From: Nonomuraea harbinensis | GTDB lineage: Bacteria > Actinomycetota > Actinomycetes > Streptosporangiales > Streptosporangiaceae | DNA length: 64,000 nucleotides | NCBI RefSeq assembly: GCF_019396385.1 | Contig: NZ_JAHKRN010000005.1 | Coordinates: 248,001 to 312,000 of the forward strand | Direction of reading: 5' to 3' | In this document: positions 33,655 to 42,761 of the stretch, piece by piece | Position numbering within the stretch: the stretch's first letter is position 1 | How the letters are laid out: the number at the start of each line of letters is the position of its first letter | Program-made: the position numbers and the translations under genes | Notes under the pieces: generated by a model | Database searches by the model: none | The model's input: the letters and a program-made list of their open reading frames with translations, nothing else | Told to the model about the DNA's origin: nothing

Positions 33655-35406
33655 TCAGGCGGCCCTCAGCCAGGCGGGGGTGAACCGGGCGAAGACGATG
33701 CCGCCGGTGTCGCCGATCTCGTAGAGCACGCCGACCTGGCCGTTGGCGAGCACGGCCATGGTCGAGTAGCCCGCCGCGCCGGGTTTGACCAGCGCCCTGG
33801 CGGGCCAGGTGGTCCCGTCGTCGGTGGAGAGCCGGACGGTCAGGTCGTTGCGGGCGGTCGGGTGGGCGTTGCCGCTGTACAGGACCGTGGCGGTGCGGAT
33901 CGGCGCGCCGTTCGAGCCGCGCTGCCCGGGGGTGAGGTAGGACAGCTCGTCGGCGTTGCACAGCGGATCGGTCAGCACCGGGCTGGCGGCGGCGCCGCCG
34001 AACGTCCGGCCGCCGTCGGCCGAGGTGGCCAGGAAGCGGGAGCGGACGCCGTTGTGCCGCATGTTCTGCGCCACGGCGCCGCCGCTGCGCTCCACGGCCT
34101 TGCTCTCGTTGACGTTGCCGCTCGCCGACGAGCCGCGCTGCCAGGTCCGGCCGTGGTCGTCGCTGTAGATGTTGGCGGCGTGGCTGGTCCCGGCGGCGTC
34201 GCGGTAGACGATCGGCTGGATCAGCCGGCCGGAGCTGGTCTGGATGCCGTGCCCGGACGACGCGAAGAGCTGCTGCCAGCCCGGGTCCTTCACCGACGGG
34301 TTGAGCTCGACCGGGGCGCTCCAGGTGACGCCGTGGTCGGTGCTCTTGACGTACTGGATGTGCAGGCTGTCGGGGTCGTTCGCGGCGTTGGAGCCGGACC
34401 CGCCCGACCAGAAGCTGATGCCCGGCCGCGGTGAATAGGTGTAGAAGACGAAGACCTCTCCGGTCGAGCGGTCGACGAGCACGCTCGGGTCCCCGGCGCC
34501 CTGGGACGTCGTGGCGGCGTGGTGGATGACGCGCGGCTGCTCCCAGGTGAGGCCGTGGTCGGTGCTGCGCATCAGCACGATCTGGATGTTGTTGGTGCCG
34601 CCGCCCAGGTCGTAGGAGCCGTCGACGCGCGCGTCGGCCACGGCGATGACGGTGCCGTTCCCGGTGACGGCCATGCCGGGGATCCGCACCGATCGGACGG
34701 TGCCGTCGTAGCGGCCGTTCGGGCCGTTGAGCCCTCTGATGGTGGTGCTGGTGCGGAGCACGGCGGTCGAGTTCAGCTGGGGCGCGTCGGCGGCCAGGCC
34801 GCAGCGCGCGACGCCGGAACGCGTGTCGTCGAAGCCTTCCGCCGTGGTCCGCAGGGTGTACGGCGTGCCGGCCGGGACCGTCCAGTAGTGCAGGTAGTTA
34901 CCGCCCGCGGCGACGGTACGCGTCCAGGGCGAGCCGGTCCGGCCCGGCCAGGTGACGGTGAACGTCTTCGCGGCGCTGGTCCGGTTCTCCAGGGTGAGCT
35001 GGAGGCGGCTCTCCGTGCAGTCGAAGCCGACGAGCGCGGACATCCCGCCGCCGCAGTGGAACCTGCCGCTCTGCGTGGTGTCGTGGCCGGTCGGAGTGGT
35101 GGTGCGCAGCGTGTACGGTGTGCCGGGGTCGAGCGTCCAGTAGAGCAGCGCGCTGCCTCCGGCGGCCACCGTGCGGGTCCACGGCGATCCGGAGCGGCCG
35201 GGCCAGGTCACGGTGTACGTCTGGGTCTGGGCCGACTTGTTGTCCAGGGTGAGCTGGAGCCGGCTGAGCGGGCAGTCTGCTCCGACGGTCGACGAGACGC
35301 CGGGGACGGCCGCCAGGGCGGGGGTGGGGACGAAGACCGCCGCGGCGGTGATGGACAGGACGAAAGCTAAGACTCCGCGCAGGAGCCTTCTGGGCAGGGA
35401 CGTCAC
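33655..35406 (-). CDS. Secreted exo-alpha-sialidase (GH33)
   Basis: A 583-residue exported enzyme. The GTG at 35406-35404 follows AAGGAG and starts the signal peptide (RRLLRGVLAFVLSITAAAVF), cleaved near ALA-A around residue 32. Two tandem ~75-residue beta repeats follow (LSRLQLTLDNKSAQTQTYTV and ESRLQLTLENRTSAAKTFTV), possibly carbohydrate-binding. The catalytic propeller begins at about 220 with the arginine-bearing VRIPGMAVTG and holds five Asp boxes (STDHGLTW, STDHGVTW, SDDHGRTW, SADGGRTF, STDDGTTW). It releases sialic acid from glycans outside the cell, feeding the importer encoded at 36355. Its promoter carries the shared operator. Confidence 0.94.
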   Translation of the reverse strand: MTSLPRRLLRGVLAFVLSITAAAVFVPTPALAAVPGVSSTVGADCPLSRLQLTLDNKSAQTQTYTVTWPGRSGSPWTRTVAAGGSALLYWTLDPGTPYTLRTTTPTGHDTTQSGRFHCGGGMSALVGFDCTESRLQLTLENRTSAAKTFTVTWPGRTGSPWTRTVAAGGNYLHYWTVPAGTPYTLRTTAEGFDDTRSGVARCGLAADAPQLNSTAVLRTSTTIRGLNGPNGRYDGTVRSVRIPGMAVTGNGTVIAVADARVDGSYDLGGGTNNIQIVLMRSTDHGLTWEQPRVIHHAATTSQGAGDPSVLVDRSTGEVFVFYTYSPRPGISFWSGGSGSNAANDPDSLHIQYVKSTDHGVTWSAPVELNPSVKDPGWQQLFASSGHGIQTSSGRLIQPIVYRDAAGTSHAANIYSDDHGRTWQRGSSASGNVNESKAVERSGGAVAQNMRHNGVRSRFLATSADGGRTFGGAAASPVLTDPLCNADELSYLTPGQRGSNGAPIRTATVLYSGNAHPTARNDLTVRLSTDDGTTWPARALVKPGAAGYSTMAVLANGQVGVLYEIGDTGGIVFARFTPAWLRAA

Positions 35407-35449
35407 GGATCGATCGCTCCTTCGGTTCGGGGGGTTGGAGCCGAGGAGC

Positions 35450-35466
35450 ATCAGACATCAGACGTC
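35450..35466 (-). promoter_or_regulatory. Putative NanR-type operator at the sialidase promoter
   Basis: ATCAGACATCAGACGTC, two tandem ATCAGAC units, lies just downstream of the -10 element and covers the expected transcription start of the sialidase gene. The identical 17 bases recur at 36271-36287. The flanking FCD-GntR regulators are the likely binders. Confidence 0.7.
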
Positions 35467-35470
35467 CCGT

Positions 35471-35499
35471 ACTGTAAATGCGGGGTGGAGAGCCGTCAA
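35471..35499 (-). promoter_or_regulatory. Sialidase promoter
   Basis: Read leftward: TTGACG (35499-35494), a 17-base spacer and TACAGT (35476-35471). This is a textbook housekeeping-sigma promoter whose -35 overlaps the stop codon of the GntR gene. The expected start of transcription near 35464 lies inside the operator. Confidence 0.7.
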
Positions 35500-36227
35500 T
35501 GCCCGCGATTTTCCTTCAGGTGCCGCCGCACCGGCGCGTAGTGGGCGGCGATCGCCTCCGCGAACCCGTGGAGGTCCTCGGCGGAGGCCGCCCGCACGAT
35601 CGCGCGGTGCGCCGCGACGGTCTCGCGCACCGACTCGGGGGTGGTGGGCATCGTGGGCGCGACGATCGCGTGCACGTCCCAGAAGGCGGCGGTGAGCTGG
35701 GTGACCAGCTCGTTGCCCAGAGGCTTCATGAGGAGCAGGTGGAACTCGCGGTCCTGCTCGATGAACGTCTCGCCCGCCCGCGCCCGCTCGTCCATCTCGT
35801 CGGTGAGCCTCTCCAGCTCGCCGCGCAGATCCTCGCCCAGGGCGGGGATGATCGCGGAGGCGAGCCCCTGCTCCAGGGTCTGGCGGACCTGGACCAGCTC
35901 GGAGAGCACCTGGTAGTCGTCGGACCGGCTGAGCAGCCCTCGGAAGCTCAGGCTCTCGACCAGGGCGGCGAGTGAGAGCTTGCCCACGTACGTGCCGTAT
36001 CCGTGCCGTACCTCGACGATGTCGAGGGCGGTCAGGGCTTTGATCGCCTCGCGCACGCTGGAGCGGCTCGCGCCGATGGCCGCGCACAGCTCAGCCTCGG
36101 TGGGGAGCGCGTCGCCGGGCCGGAGATGGTGGTGCAGGATGTACTGCTTGATGCGCTCGGCCACCTCTCGCTGTCGCAGTTGCGTACCGCGGGACGGTCG
36201 CGAGATGGGCTCGATCACGGCCAACAT
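35496..36227 (-). CDS. FCD-domain GntR-family regulator (NanR-like), copy 1
   Basis: A 243-residue regulator. A GntR winged helix is at about 18-85 (AERIKQYILHHHLRPGDALP, recognition helix SRSSVREAIKALTALDIVEV). The FCD effector domain is at about 100-230, with metal-binding-type residues in DREFHLLLMKPLGN and AAHRAIVRAASAED. E. coli NanR is of the same FadR-like group and responds to sialic acid. The gene is divergent from the importer operon, with an operator between them, and its end abuts the sialidase promoter. A close paralogue lies at 44849 at the far end of the locus. Confidence 0.93.
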   Translation of the reverse strand: MLAVIEPISRPSRGTQLRQREVAERIKQYILHHHLRPGDALPTEAELCAAIGASRSSVREAIKALTALDIVEVRHGYGTYVGKLSLAALVESLSFRGLLSRSDDYQVLSELVQVRQTLEQGLASAIIPALGEDLRGELERLTDEMDERARAGETFIEQDREFHLLLMKPLGNELVTQLTAAFWDVHAIVAPTMPTTPESVRETVAAHRAIVRAASAEDLHGFAEAIAAHYAPVRRHLKENRGH

Positions 36228-36228
36228 C

Positions 36229-36258
36229 TTGCCCTTTCGTCCGAAAGTCGTCTACATT
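36229..36258 (+). promoter_or_regulatory. Promoter of the sialic-acid import/catabolism operon
   Basis: TTGCCC (36229-36234), an 18-base spacer and TACATT (36253-36258). The expected start near 36265 lies just before the operator at 36271-36287. This is the same geometry as at the sialidase promoter. Confidence 0.5.
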
Positions 36259-36270
36259 CCCCGCATCGGC

Positions 36271-36287
36271 ATCAGACATCAGACGTC
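36271..36287 (+). promoter_or_regulatory. Putative NanR-type operator at the importer operon promoter
   Basis: Seventeen bases identical to 35450-35466 (ATCAGACATCAGACGTC). It lies between the divergent GntR gene and the importer operon, so it could repress both. Confidence 0.7.
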
Positions 36288-36354
36288 ATGTGTCCTGTGC
36301 CGCACCCGTGACGATACCCCCCAAAACGGTCACCATCAAAGGAGAGGGGTAGCC

Positions 36355-37944
36355 ATGCCCGATCCCGCCCCATCTGTAAACCGCCGCAACTTCCTGCGGC
36401 TCGTAGGGGCCATGAGCGCCGCCACCGCCTTCACCGGCTCGCTCGCCGCGTGCTCGGGCCCCGCCTCCACCGGCAGCGCGGCGCCCGCCGCTGCCGCCGA
36501 CAGCATCGAGGCCGGCATCTCGTACGCCCTGTCGACCGGCTTCGACCCGATGACCTCGTCGGGCGCCACGCCCGTCGCGGCCAACATGCACACCCTGGAG
36601 GCGCTGTTCGACCTCGACCCGGTGACCCGCGAGCCGTACGCCGCGCTCGCCGCCGGAGAGCTGGAGAAGGTCGACGACACCACGTACAAGGTCGCCCTGC
36701 GCCAGGGTGCCACCTTCCACGACGGCTCCGCGGTGACGGCCGGGGACGTCGCCTTCAGCTTCGAGCGCGTCATGGACCCCGCCAACGCCTCGCTCATGGT
36801 GCAGTTCATCCCGTTCGTGGAGAGTGTCACCGCGGTCGACGACGCGACGGCGGAGATCAAGCTCAAGCACGCCTTCCCCCTGCTCAAGGAGCGGCTCGCG
36901 GTCGTCAAGATCGTGCCGAGGGCGGTCGTGGAGAAGGACAAGGCCGCCTTCGACGCCAAGCCCGTGGGCTCGGGCCCGTACCGCCTCATCGAGGCGACCA
37001 AGGAAGACAAGATCGTCTTCGAGCGGTGGGACCAGTACAACGGGCCGCGCCCCGCGAAGGTCAAGAACATGACGTGGCGGCTGCTGTCCGACCCGTCCGC
37101 CCGCGTGACCGCGCTGGAGTCCGGCCGGGTCGCGGTGATCGAGGACGTGCCGTACCTCGACGCCGAGAAGGTCGGCCAGAAGCACAAGCTGGAGGCCGTG
37201 CAGTCCTTCGGCCTGATCTTCCTCATGTTCAACTGCGCCGAGAAGCCCTTCGACGACAAGCGGGTGCGCCAGGCGCTGCACTGGGCGATCGACAAGGACA
37301 AGGTCATCCGGACGGGCATGCTGGGCAACGCCGCCGCGGCGACCGGTTACGTCCAGGAGTCGCATCCCGCGTACGCCGAGGCGGCCACCGTCTACGGTTA
37401 CGACCCGGACAAGGCCAAGGAACTGCTCAAGGCGGCCGGGGTCGAGAACCTCCAGGTCACCATGGTCACCACCGACACCGGCTGGGTGAAGGACATCGTC
37501 CCGATCATCAAGGAGTCCTGGGACGCCGTCGGCGTGACCACCACGCTCGACATCGGCCAGTCGGGCGGGCAGTACACCAACAAGATCGACCCCGGCAAGT
37601 TCCAGGTCCTGGTCGCGCCGGGCGACCCCTCGGTCTTCGGCAACGACATGGACCTGCTGCTGCGCTGGTTCTACGACGGCGTCTGGCCGGAGAACCGCTA
37701 CCGCTGGAGCGAGACCGCCGAGGCCAAGAAGATGCTGGAGCTGCTCGACGCCGCGGTGCGGACCGACGACGCGGCCGAGCAGAAGAAGCTGTGGAGCCAG
37801 GCCGTCGACCTCGCCGCCGAGGAGGTGCCGCTCTACCCGATCCTGCACCGCAAGCTGCCCACCGCGTGGGACGAGAAGGCGCTCACCGGCTTCAAGCCCA
37901 TCCCGACCACGGGCCTGTCCTTCCTCGACGTCGCCCGCGTCTGA
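36355..37944 (+). CDS. Peptide-type ABC transporter substrate-binding lipoprotein (probable sialic acid)
   Basis: A 529-residue family-5 solute-binding protein. The N-terminus has a twin-arginine motif (NRRNFLRLVG) followed by a lipobox SLAAC with Cys near residue 33, so it is probably Tat-exported and lipid-anchored. The mature protein shows family signatures FDLDPVTREPYAALA and VRQALHWAIDKDKVI. GGAGAGGGG precedes the ATG at 36355. Although the family is named for peptides, H. ducreyi SatABCD shows that such systems import sialic acid, and the neighbouring nan genes argue for that here. Confidence 0.92.
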   Translation: MPDPAPSVNRRNFLRLVGAMSAATAFTGSLAACSGPASTGSAAPAAAADSIEAGISYALSTGFDPMTSSGATPVAANMHTLEALFDLDPVTREPYAALAAGELEKVDDTTYKVALRQGATFHDGSAVTAGDVAFSFERVMDPANASLMVQFIPFVESVTAVDDATAEIKLKHAFPLLKERLAVVKIVPRAVVEKDKAAFDAKPVGSGPYRLIEATKEDKIVFERWDQYNGPRPAKVKNMTWRLLSDPSARVTALESGRVAVIEDVPYLDAEKVGQKHKLEAVQSFGLIFLMFNCAEKPFDDKRVRQALHWAIDKDKVIRTGMLGNAAAATGYVQESHPAYAEAATVYGYDPDKAKELLKAAGVENLQVTMVTTDTGWVKDIVPIIKESWDAVGVTTTLDIGQSGGQYTNKIDPGKFQVLVAPGDPSVFGNDMDLLLRWFYDGVWPENRYRWSETAEAKKMLELLDAAVRTDDAAEQKKLWSQAVDLAAEEVPLYPILHRKLPTAWDEKALTGFKPIPTTGLSFLDVARV

Positions 37945-37965
37945 CCGCCCCCACGAGAAAGCACC

Positions 37966-38916
37966 ATGTTCGCACTTCTACGGCTGACCGTGAGACGGCT
38001 GGTGATCCTGCCGCCCATGCTGCTGGGGGTCACGCTGCTGGTCTTCGTGGTCCTCCAGTTCTCGCCCAACGATCCCGCGTACAACGCACTCGGCGACGGC
38101 GCGAGTCCGGAGGCGCGCGCCGCATACAGGGCGGAGCACGGGCTGGACGACCCGCTCCCGCTGCGTTACGTCCGGTTCCTGGGGCAACTGGCGCAGGGCG
38201 ACCTGGGCTACACCGCCCCGCCGGCGACGCCGGTGATCGACCGGGTCGTCACGGCCTTCCCGCTCACGATCCAGCTCACCGTGCTGGGCCTGGTGCTCGC
38301 CGTGGCCGGCGCCCTGGCCTTCGGGGTCACCGGCGCGCTCCACCGCGACCGGTGGCCCGACCAGGTGACCCGCGTGCTGTCCATCGCGGGGGTGGCGATG
38401 CCCTCCTTCTGGCTGGGCATCCTGCTCATCCAGGAGTTCGCGCTCGGCGTTCCGATCTTCCCGACCGGCGGCTACGTCAACCCCGCCGACTCCCTCACCG
38501 GCTGGCTCCTGTCGATGGCCCTGCCCGCGATCGCGATCGCCGTCCCGACGGCGGCCTCGCTGTCGCGCCTGGTGCGCACCTCGATGGTGGAGGAACTGGA
38601 CAAGGACTACGTCCGCACCGCCACCGGCAACGGCCTGCCCCGCGCGATCGTCGTACGCGGCGCGCTGCGCAACGCGCTCATCACCCCGCTCACCGTGCTC
38701 GGCCTGCGGGTCGGCTACCTGCTGAGCGGCGCCGTGGTCATCGAGACGATCTTCGACCTGCCCGGCATGGGCAAGCTCATCCTCGAAGGCGTCACGAACG
38801 GCGACGTGGCCCTGGTGCAGGGCGCGGTGCTGACGATCGCGGTGGCGTTCCTCCTCGTGAACCTCGTCGTCGACCTGCTCTATCTGCTCGTCAACCCACG
38901 GATCAGGGCGGTGTGA
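37966..38916 (+). CDS. ABC transporter permease (DppB-like)
   Basis: A 316-residue six-helix permease with the DppB/OppB pattern. The N-terminal helix RLVILPPMLLGVTLLVFVVL is followed by a periplasmic loop. The EAA-type loop ELDKDYVRTATGNGLPRAIV near residue 210 contacts the ATPase. It forms the import channel with the membrane half of the next protein. It is 21 bases after the binding-protein gene and one base before the next. Confidence 0.94.
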   Translation: MFALLRLTVRRLVILPPMLLGVTLLVFVVLQFSPNDPAYNALGDGASPEARAAYRAEHGLDDPLPLRYVRFLGQLAQGDLGYTAPPATPVIDRVVTAFPLTIQLTVLGLVLAVAGALAFGVTGALHRDRWPDQVTRVLSIAGVAMPSFWLGILLIQEFALGVPIFPTGGYVNPADSLTGWLLSMALPAIAIAVPTAASLSRLVRTSMVEELDKDYVRTATGNGLPRAIVVRGALRNALITPLTVLGLRVGYLLSGAVVIETIFDLPGMGKLILEGVTNGDVALVQGAVLTIAVAFLLVNLVVDLLYLLVNPRIRAV

Positions 38917-38917
38917 G

Positions 38918-40858
38918 ATGCTCCGACCAGGCCTGACCGCCCGGCTGTCCAGCCCCGGCATCCGCTTCACGCGCCTCTCCCCGGTCGCCGTCGTCTCCCT
39001 CGCCGTGCTGGCGGCGATCGCGCTCTTCGCCGTGCTGGCGCCGCTCTTCGCCGGCGATCCGCTCGCGACCGGCACACCCGCCGTCCCGCCCGGCGCCGAC
39101 CACTGGCTCGGCACCGACAGGACCGGGCGTGACGTCTTCGCCAGGATCGCGCACGGCGCGCAGTCCTCCCTCCTCATCGGCCTGGGCGCCACCGCGCTCG
39201 CCGTCGCCGCCGGCGCGGTGCTGGGCAGCCTCGCGGCCACCTCGCGCAAGGCCGTCAGCGAGGGCATCATGCGCGTCCTCGACGTGGTCATGGCGTTCCC
39301 CGGCATCGCGCTCGCCGCGGTGCTGGTGGCGGTCTTCGGCCGCCACCTGCCCGTCCTGATCGGCACGATCGCCTTCCTGTACGTGCCGCAGCTGACACGG
39401 GTGGTGCGGGCCAACGTCCTGGCGCAGTACGGCGAGGACTACGTCGCCGCCGAGAAGGTCATCGGCGCCACCAGGCCGCACATCCTGGTCAGGCACGTCG
39501 CCGTCAACTGCGCCGCGCCCATCATGGTGTTCGCCACCGTGCTGGTGGCCGACGCGATCATCTTCGAGGCCAGCCTCTCGTTCATCGGCGCGGGCATCCA
39601 GGACCCGGCGCCGAGCTGGGGCAACGTGCTGGCCTACGGCCGGCAGCTCGTCCTGGCCGGCGGCTGGTGGGCCACGTTCTTCCCCGGCCTGGCGATCCTG
39701 GTCACGGTGCTCGCGCTCAACCTGCTCGCCGAAGGGCTCACCGACGCGTGGGCCGCGCCCCGCTCCGCCCGGCGCGCCGCCGCACCGGCCGGCGACGAGG
39801 CGGCGGCGGCCGTACCCGCCGAGGAGAGCACCGAGACCGGGGACGCGCTCGCCAGGCTCGCCGTCGTGGCGGGCGAGCGCCCGCCACGCGTCCCGCCGCT
39901 GCCGCCCGGAGCCGCGCCGCTGCTGTCGGTCGAGGACCTGACCATCCGCTTCCCGCAGCGGTACGGGGACGTCCCGGTCGTCCAGTCGCTCTCCTTCGAC
40001 GTACGGGTGGGCGAGACGCTCGGGCTGGTGGGCGAGTCCGGCTGCGGCAAGAGCCTGACCAGCCTGGCCATCATGGGTCTGCTGCCCCGCGCCGCGCAGG
40101 TGAGCGGCCGGATCGTCTACGACGGCCGCGACATCCTGCACCTGCCGCCAGGCGAACGGCGGGCGATCTCCGGCCCGGAGATCGCCATGGTCTACCAGGA
40201 CGCCATGTCGTCGCTGAACCCGTCGGTCCTCGTGGGCACCCAGCTGCGCCAGCTCACCAAGAGGGGCGGCACCCGTACGCCGGAGCAGCTCCTCGAACTC
40301 GTGGGCCTGGACCCGGCGCGCACCCGGCGCAGCTACCCGCACGAGCTGTCCGGCGGCCAGCGCCAGCGCGTGCTGATCGCGATGGCCCTGTCCCGCGGCC
40401 CGCGGCTGCTGGTCGCCGACGAGCCCACCACGGCGCTCGACGTGACCGTGCAGGCGCAGGTGGTGGAGCTGCTGGTCGAGCTGCGGGACGAGCTCGGCTT
40501 CGCGATGCTGCTCGTCTCGCACGACCTCGGCCTGGTCGGTCAGCTCGTGCACCGGATCGCCGTGATGTACGCCGGCCAGCTCGCCGAGATCGGCACGACC
40601 GGCTCGCTCCTGTCCGGCGCCGAGCACCGCTACGCCCGGGGCCTGCTCGGCTCGGTGCTCTCCCTGGAGAGCGGGGCCAAACGGCTGCACCAGGTGCCCG
40701 GCGTGGTGCCCGCGCCCCGCGACTTCGGGCCCGGCTGCCGCTTCGCGGGCCGGTGCGCGGCCGCGGACGCGACCTGCCGCACCGCCCCGCCGCCGCTGGC
40801 CGGCGACCCGCACGACCACGCGCGGGCCTGCTTCCACCCCGGAGGGGGACAACGGTGA
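38918..40858 (+). CDS. Fused ABC permease (DppC-like) and ATPase (DppD-like)
   Basis: A 646-residue fusion. Residues 1-285 are a DppC-type permease (GTDRTGRDVFARIAHGAQSS, EAA loop QYGEDYVAAEKVIGATRP). A 40-residue Ala/Pro/Glu-rich linker follows. About 315-646 form an ABC ATPase with Walker A GESGCGKSLTS, signature LSGGQRQRVLIAMALS, Walker B LLVADEPTTALDV, and a C-terminal four-cysteine region (GCRFAGRCAAADATC) typical of oligopeptide-type ATPases. Fusing the two fixes subunit stoichiometry. The frame shows no sign of an internal stop or start at the junction. Confidence 0.94.
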   Translation: MLRPGLTARLSSPGIRFTRLSPVAVVSLAVLAAIALFAVLAPLFAGDPLATGTPAVPPGADHWLGTDRTGRDVFARIAHGAQSSLLIGLGATALAVAAGAVLGSLAATSRKAVSEGIMRVLDVVMAFPGIALAAVLVAVFGRHLPVLIGTIAFLYVPQLTRVVRANVLAQYGEDYVAAEKVIGATRPHILVRHVAVNCAAPIMVFATVLVADAIIFEASLSFIGAGIQDPAPSWGNVLAYGRQLVLAGGWWATFFPGLAILVTVLALNLLAEGLTDAWAAPRSARRAAAPAGDEAAAAVPAEESTETGDALARLAVVAGERPPRVPPLPPGAAPLLSVEDLTIRFPQRYGDVPVVQSLSFDVRVGETLGLVGESGCGKSLTSLAIMGLLPRAAQVSGRIVYDGRDILHLPPGERRAISGPEIAMVYQDAMSSLNPSVLVGTQLRQLTKRGGTRTPEQLLELVGLDPARTRRSYPHELSGGQRQRVLIAMALSRGPRLLVADEPTTALDVTVQAQVVELLVELRDELGFAMLLVSHDLGLVGQLVHRIAVMYAGQLAEIGTTGSLLSGAEHRYARGLLGSVLSLESGAKRLHQVPGVVPAPRDFGPGCRFAGRCAAADATCRTAPPPLAGDPHDHARACFHPGGGQR

Positions 40859-41835
40859 ACGAACCAGTCGTCAGCCTCGAACACGTGCACGTGGTGCACA
40901 CCGCGCGCAGCGGCGGCCTGGTGCGCCGCGACAAGGTGCACGCACTCACCGACGCCACCGTCTCCGTCGGCCGGGGCGAGATCCTCGGCGTGGTCGGCGA
41001 GTCGGGATGCGGCAAGTCCACCCTCGCCAAGGTGGTGGTCGGCCTCCAGGCGCCCACCTCGGGCACGGTGCGCTTCCGCGGCGAGGACCTGTGGACGCTG
41101 CCGGTACGGCGCCGCCGGCGGGACTTCGGCGCCGCCGTGGCCATGGTGTTCCAGGACGCCTCCACCGCGCTGAACCCCCGCCTGGCCGTGCGCCGCATCC
41201 TGCGCGACCCCCTCGACGTGCACCGGCGCGGCACGCCGAAGCAGCGCGAGGAACGCGTGCGCGACCTGCTCGACCTCGTCGGGCTGCCCGGCCACGTCGC
41301 CGAGGCGCTGCCCGGCCAGCTCTCCGGCGGCCAGCGCCAGCGGGTCGCCGTGGCGCGCGCCCTGACCCTCGAACCCGACGTGATCGTCGCCGACGAGCCC
41401 ACCAGCGCGCTGGACGTCTCCGTCCGCGCCCAGGTGCTCAACCTCCTGCTCGACCTGCGCACGAGCCTGGGGCTCGGCCTGGTGTTCATCTCCCACGACA
41501 TCCAGACGGTCCGCTACCTCGCCGACCGGATCGCGGTCATGTACCTCGGCCGCGTGGTCGAGGAGGGGCCGGTCGCCGACGTGGCCGGCCGGGCGCGCCA
41601 CCCGTACACGCGGGCCCTGTTCTCGGCCACGCCCAGCCTGCTCGACGACACCGAACGGATCGTGCTCACCGGCCCGGTCCCGTCCGCCACCCACCCGCCG
41701 TCCGGTTGCCCGTTCCGCACCCGTTGCTGGAAGGCCACCGAGGCGTGCGCGCAGGAGTTCCCGCCCGCCACTCAGGCGGAGGCGCACTTCTGGCACTGCG
41801 TCCACCCCGAATCGCCCGTAAGGAGCCTTCTTTGA
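40855..41835 (+). CDS. ABC transporter ATP-binding protein (DppF-like)
   Basis: A 326-residue ATPase. Walker A is GESGCGKSTLAK (near 50), the signature LSGGQRQRVAVARAL, Walker B VIVADEPTSALDVS, and the C-terminal oligopeptide-type cysteine cluster CPFRTRCWKATEAC. It pairs with the ATPase half of the fused protein. The GTG start overlaps the preceding stop (GTGA). The lyase gene overlaps its own end, so translation is coupled from importer to catabolism. Confidence 0.94.
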   Translation: MNEPVVSLEHVHVVHTARSGGLVRRDKVHALTDATVSVGRGEILGVVGESGCGKSTLAKVVVGLQAPTSGTVRFRGEDLWTLPVRRRRRDFGAAVAMVFQDASTALNPRLAVRRILRDPLDVHRRGTPKQREERVRDLLDLVGLPGHVAEALPGQLSGGQRQRVAVARALTLEPDVIVADEPTSALDVSVRAQVLNLLLDLRTSLGLGLVFISHDIQTVRYLADRIAVMYLGRVVEEGPVADVAGRARHPYTRALFSATPSLLDDTERIVLTGPVPSATHPPSGCPFRTRCWKATEACAQEFPPATQAEAHFWHCVHPESPVRSLL

Positions 41836-42761
41836 GCCCCCGCAAGCCCCGCTTCAGCGGCGTCATCCCGCCGGTCGTCACCCCTCTGACGCCGGACGGC
41901 GAGATCGACGCCGCGTCACTGGAGCGGCTGGTCGAGTTCCTGATCGAGGCGGGCGTCAGCGGCCTGTTCGCCCTCGGCAGCTCAGGCGAGGCGGTCTTCC
42001 TCACCGACGCCCGCCGGGACAAGGCGCTGGAGGTCGTGGTGCGGGCGGCCGCCGGCCGGGTGCCCGTGCTCGCCGGCTGCATCGAGACGACGACCGGCCG
42101 CGTGATCGAGCGGGCGGAGATCGCCAGGAAGCTCGGCGCGGACGCCGTCGTGGTGACCGCGCCGTTCTACGCCCGCATCCATCCCGTCGAGGTCGACCGG
42201 CACTTCCGCGCCGTCAGGGCCGCCGTGGACCTGCCGCTCCTGGCCTACGACGTGCCGGTGTCGGTGCACACCAAGCTCACCGCCGACCTGGTGCTCTCCC
42301 TGGCCGCGGACGGGGTCGTCGACGGGCTCAAGGACTCCAGCGGCGACGACGTGGGGTTCCGCCAGGTGGTCCTGCGGGCCGCCGGGCTCGCCGGGTTCTC
42401 GGCGCTGACCGGGCACGAGGTCGTGGTCGACGCGATGATGCTCGCCGGGGCCGACGGCGCCGTGCCCGGCCTGGCCAACGTCGACCCGCACGGTTACGTA
42501 CGGCTGCTGCGGGCCTGCGCCGACGGGCGCTGGGCCGACGCCAAGTCCGAGCAGGACCGTCTGACCCGGCTGTTCCGCATCGTCGAGGCGGCCTCCCCTG
42601 CCACCGCCGGCGGCAGCACGCGGGGCGTCGGGGCGTTCAAGACCGCGCTGGCCCTGCGCGGGGTCATCGGCCACGCGGCCGTCGCCGCGCCGATGCGCGA
42701 GCTGACCGCCGACGAGGGCCGCGCCGTCGCCGCCCATCTGGAGGAGGCCGGGCTGCTGTGA
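41832..42761 (+). CDS. nanA: N-acetylneuraminate lyase-like DHDPS-family aldolase
   Basis: A 309-residue class I aldolase of the DapA/NanA family. It has GSSGEAVFLT for the carboxylate-binding loop, YDVPVSVH carrying the catalytic tyrosine, and the Schiff-base lysine in VDGLKDSSGD near residue 165. The start is TTG at 41832, overlapping the ATPase stop (TTGA), with AAGGAG upstream. The fold alone could be another 2-keto acid aldolase. Position between a sialidase-linked importer and nanK/nanE makes cleavage of Neu5Ac to ManNAc and pyruvate most likely. Confidence 0.85.
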   Translation: MSPRKPRFSGVIPPVVTPLTPDGEIDAASLERLVEFLIEAGVSGLFALGSSGEAVFLTDARRDKALEVVVRAAAGRVPVLAGCIETTTGRVIERAEIARKLGADAVVVTAPFYARIHPVEVDRHFRAVRAAVDLPLLAYDVPVSVHTKLTADLVLSLAADGVVDGLKDSSGDDVGFRQVVLRAAGLAGFSALTGHEVVVDAMMLAGADGAVPGLANVDPHGYVRLLRACADGRWADAKSEQDRLTRLFRIVEAASPATAGGSTRGVGAFKTALALRGVIGHAAVAAPMRELTADEGRAVAAHLEEAGLL

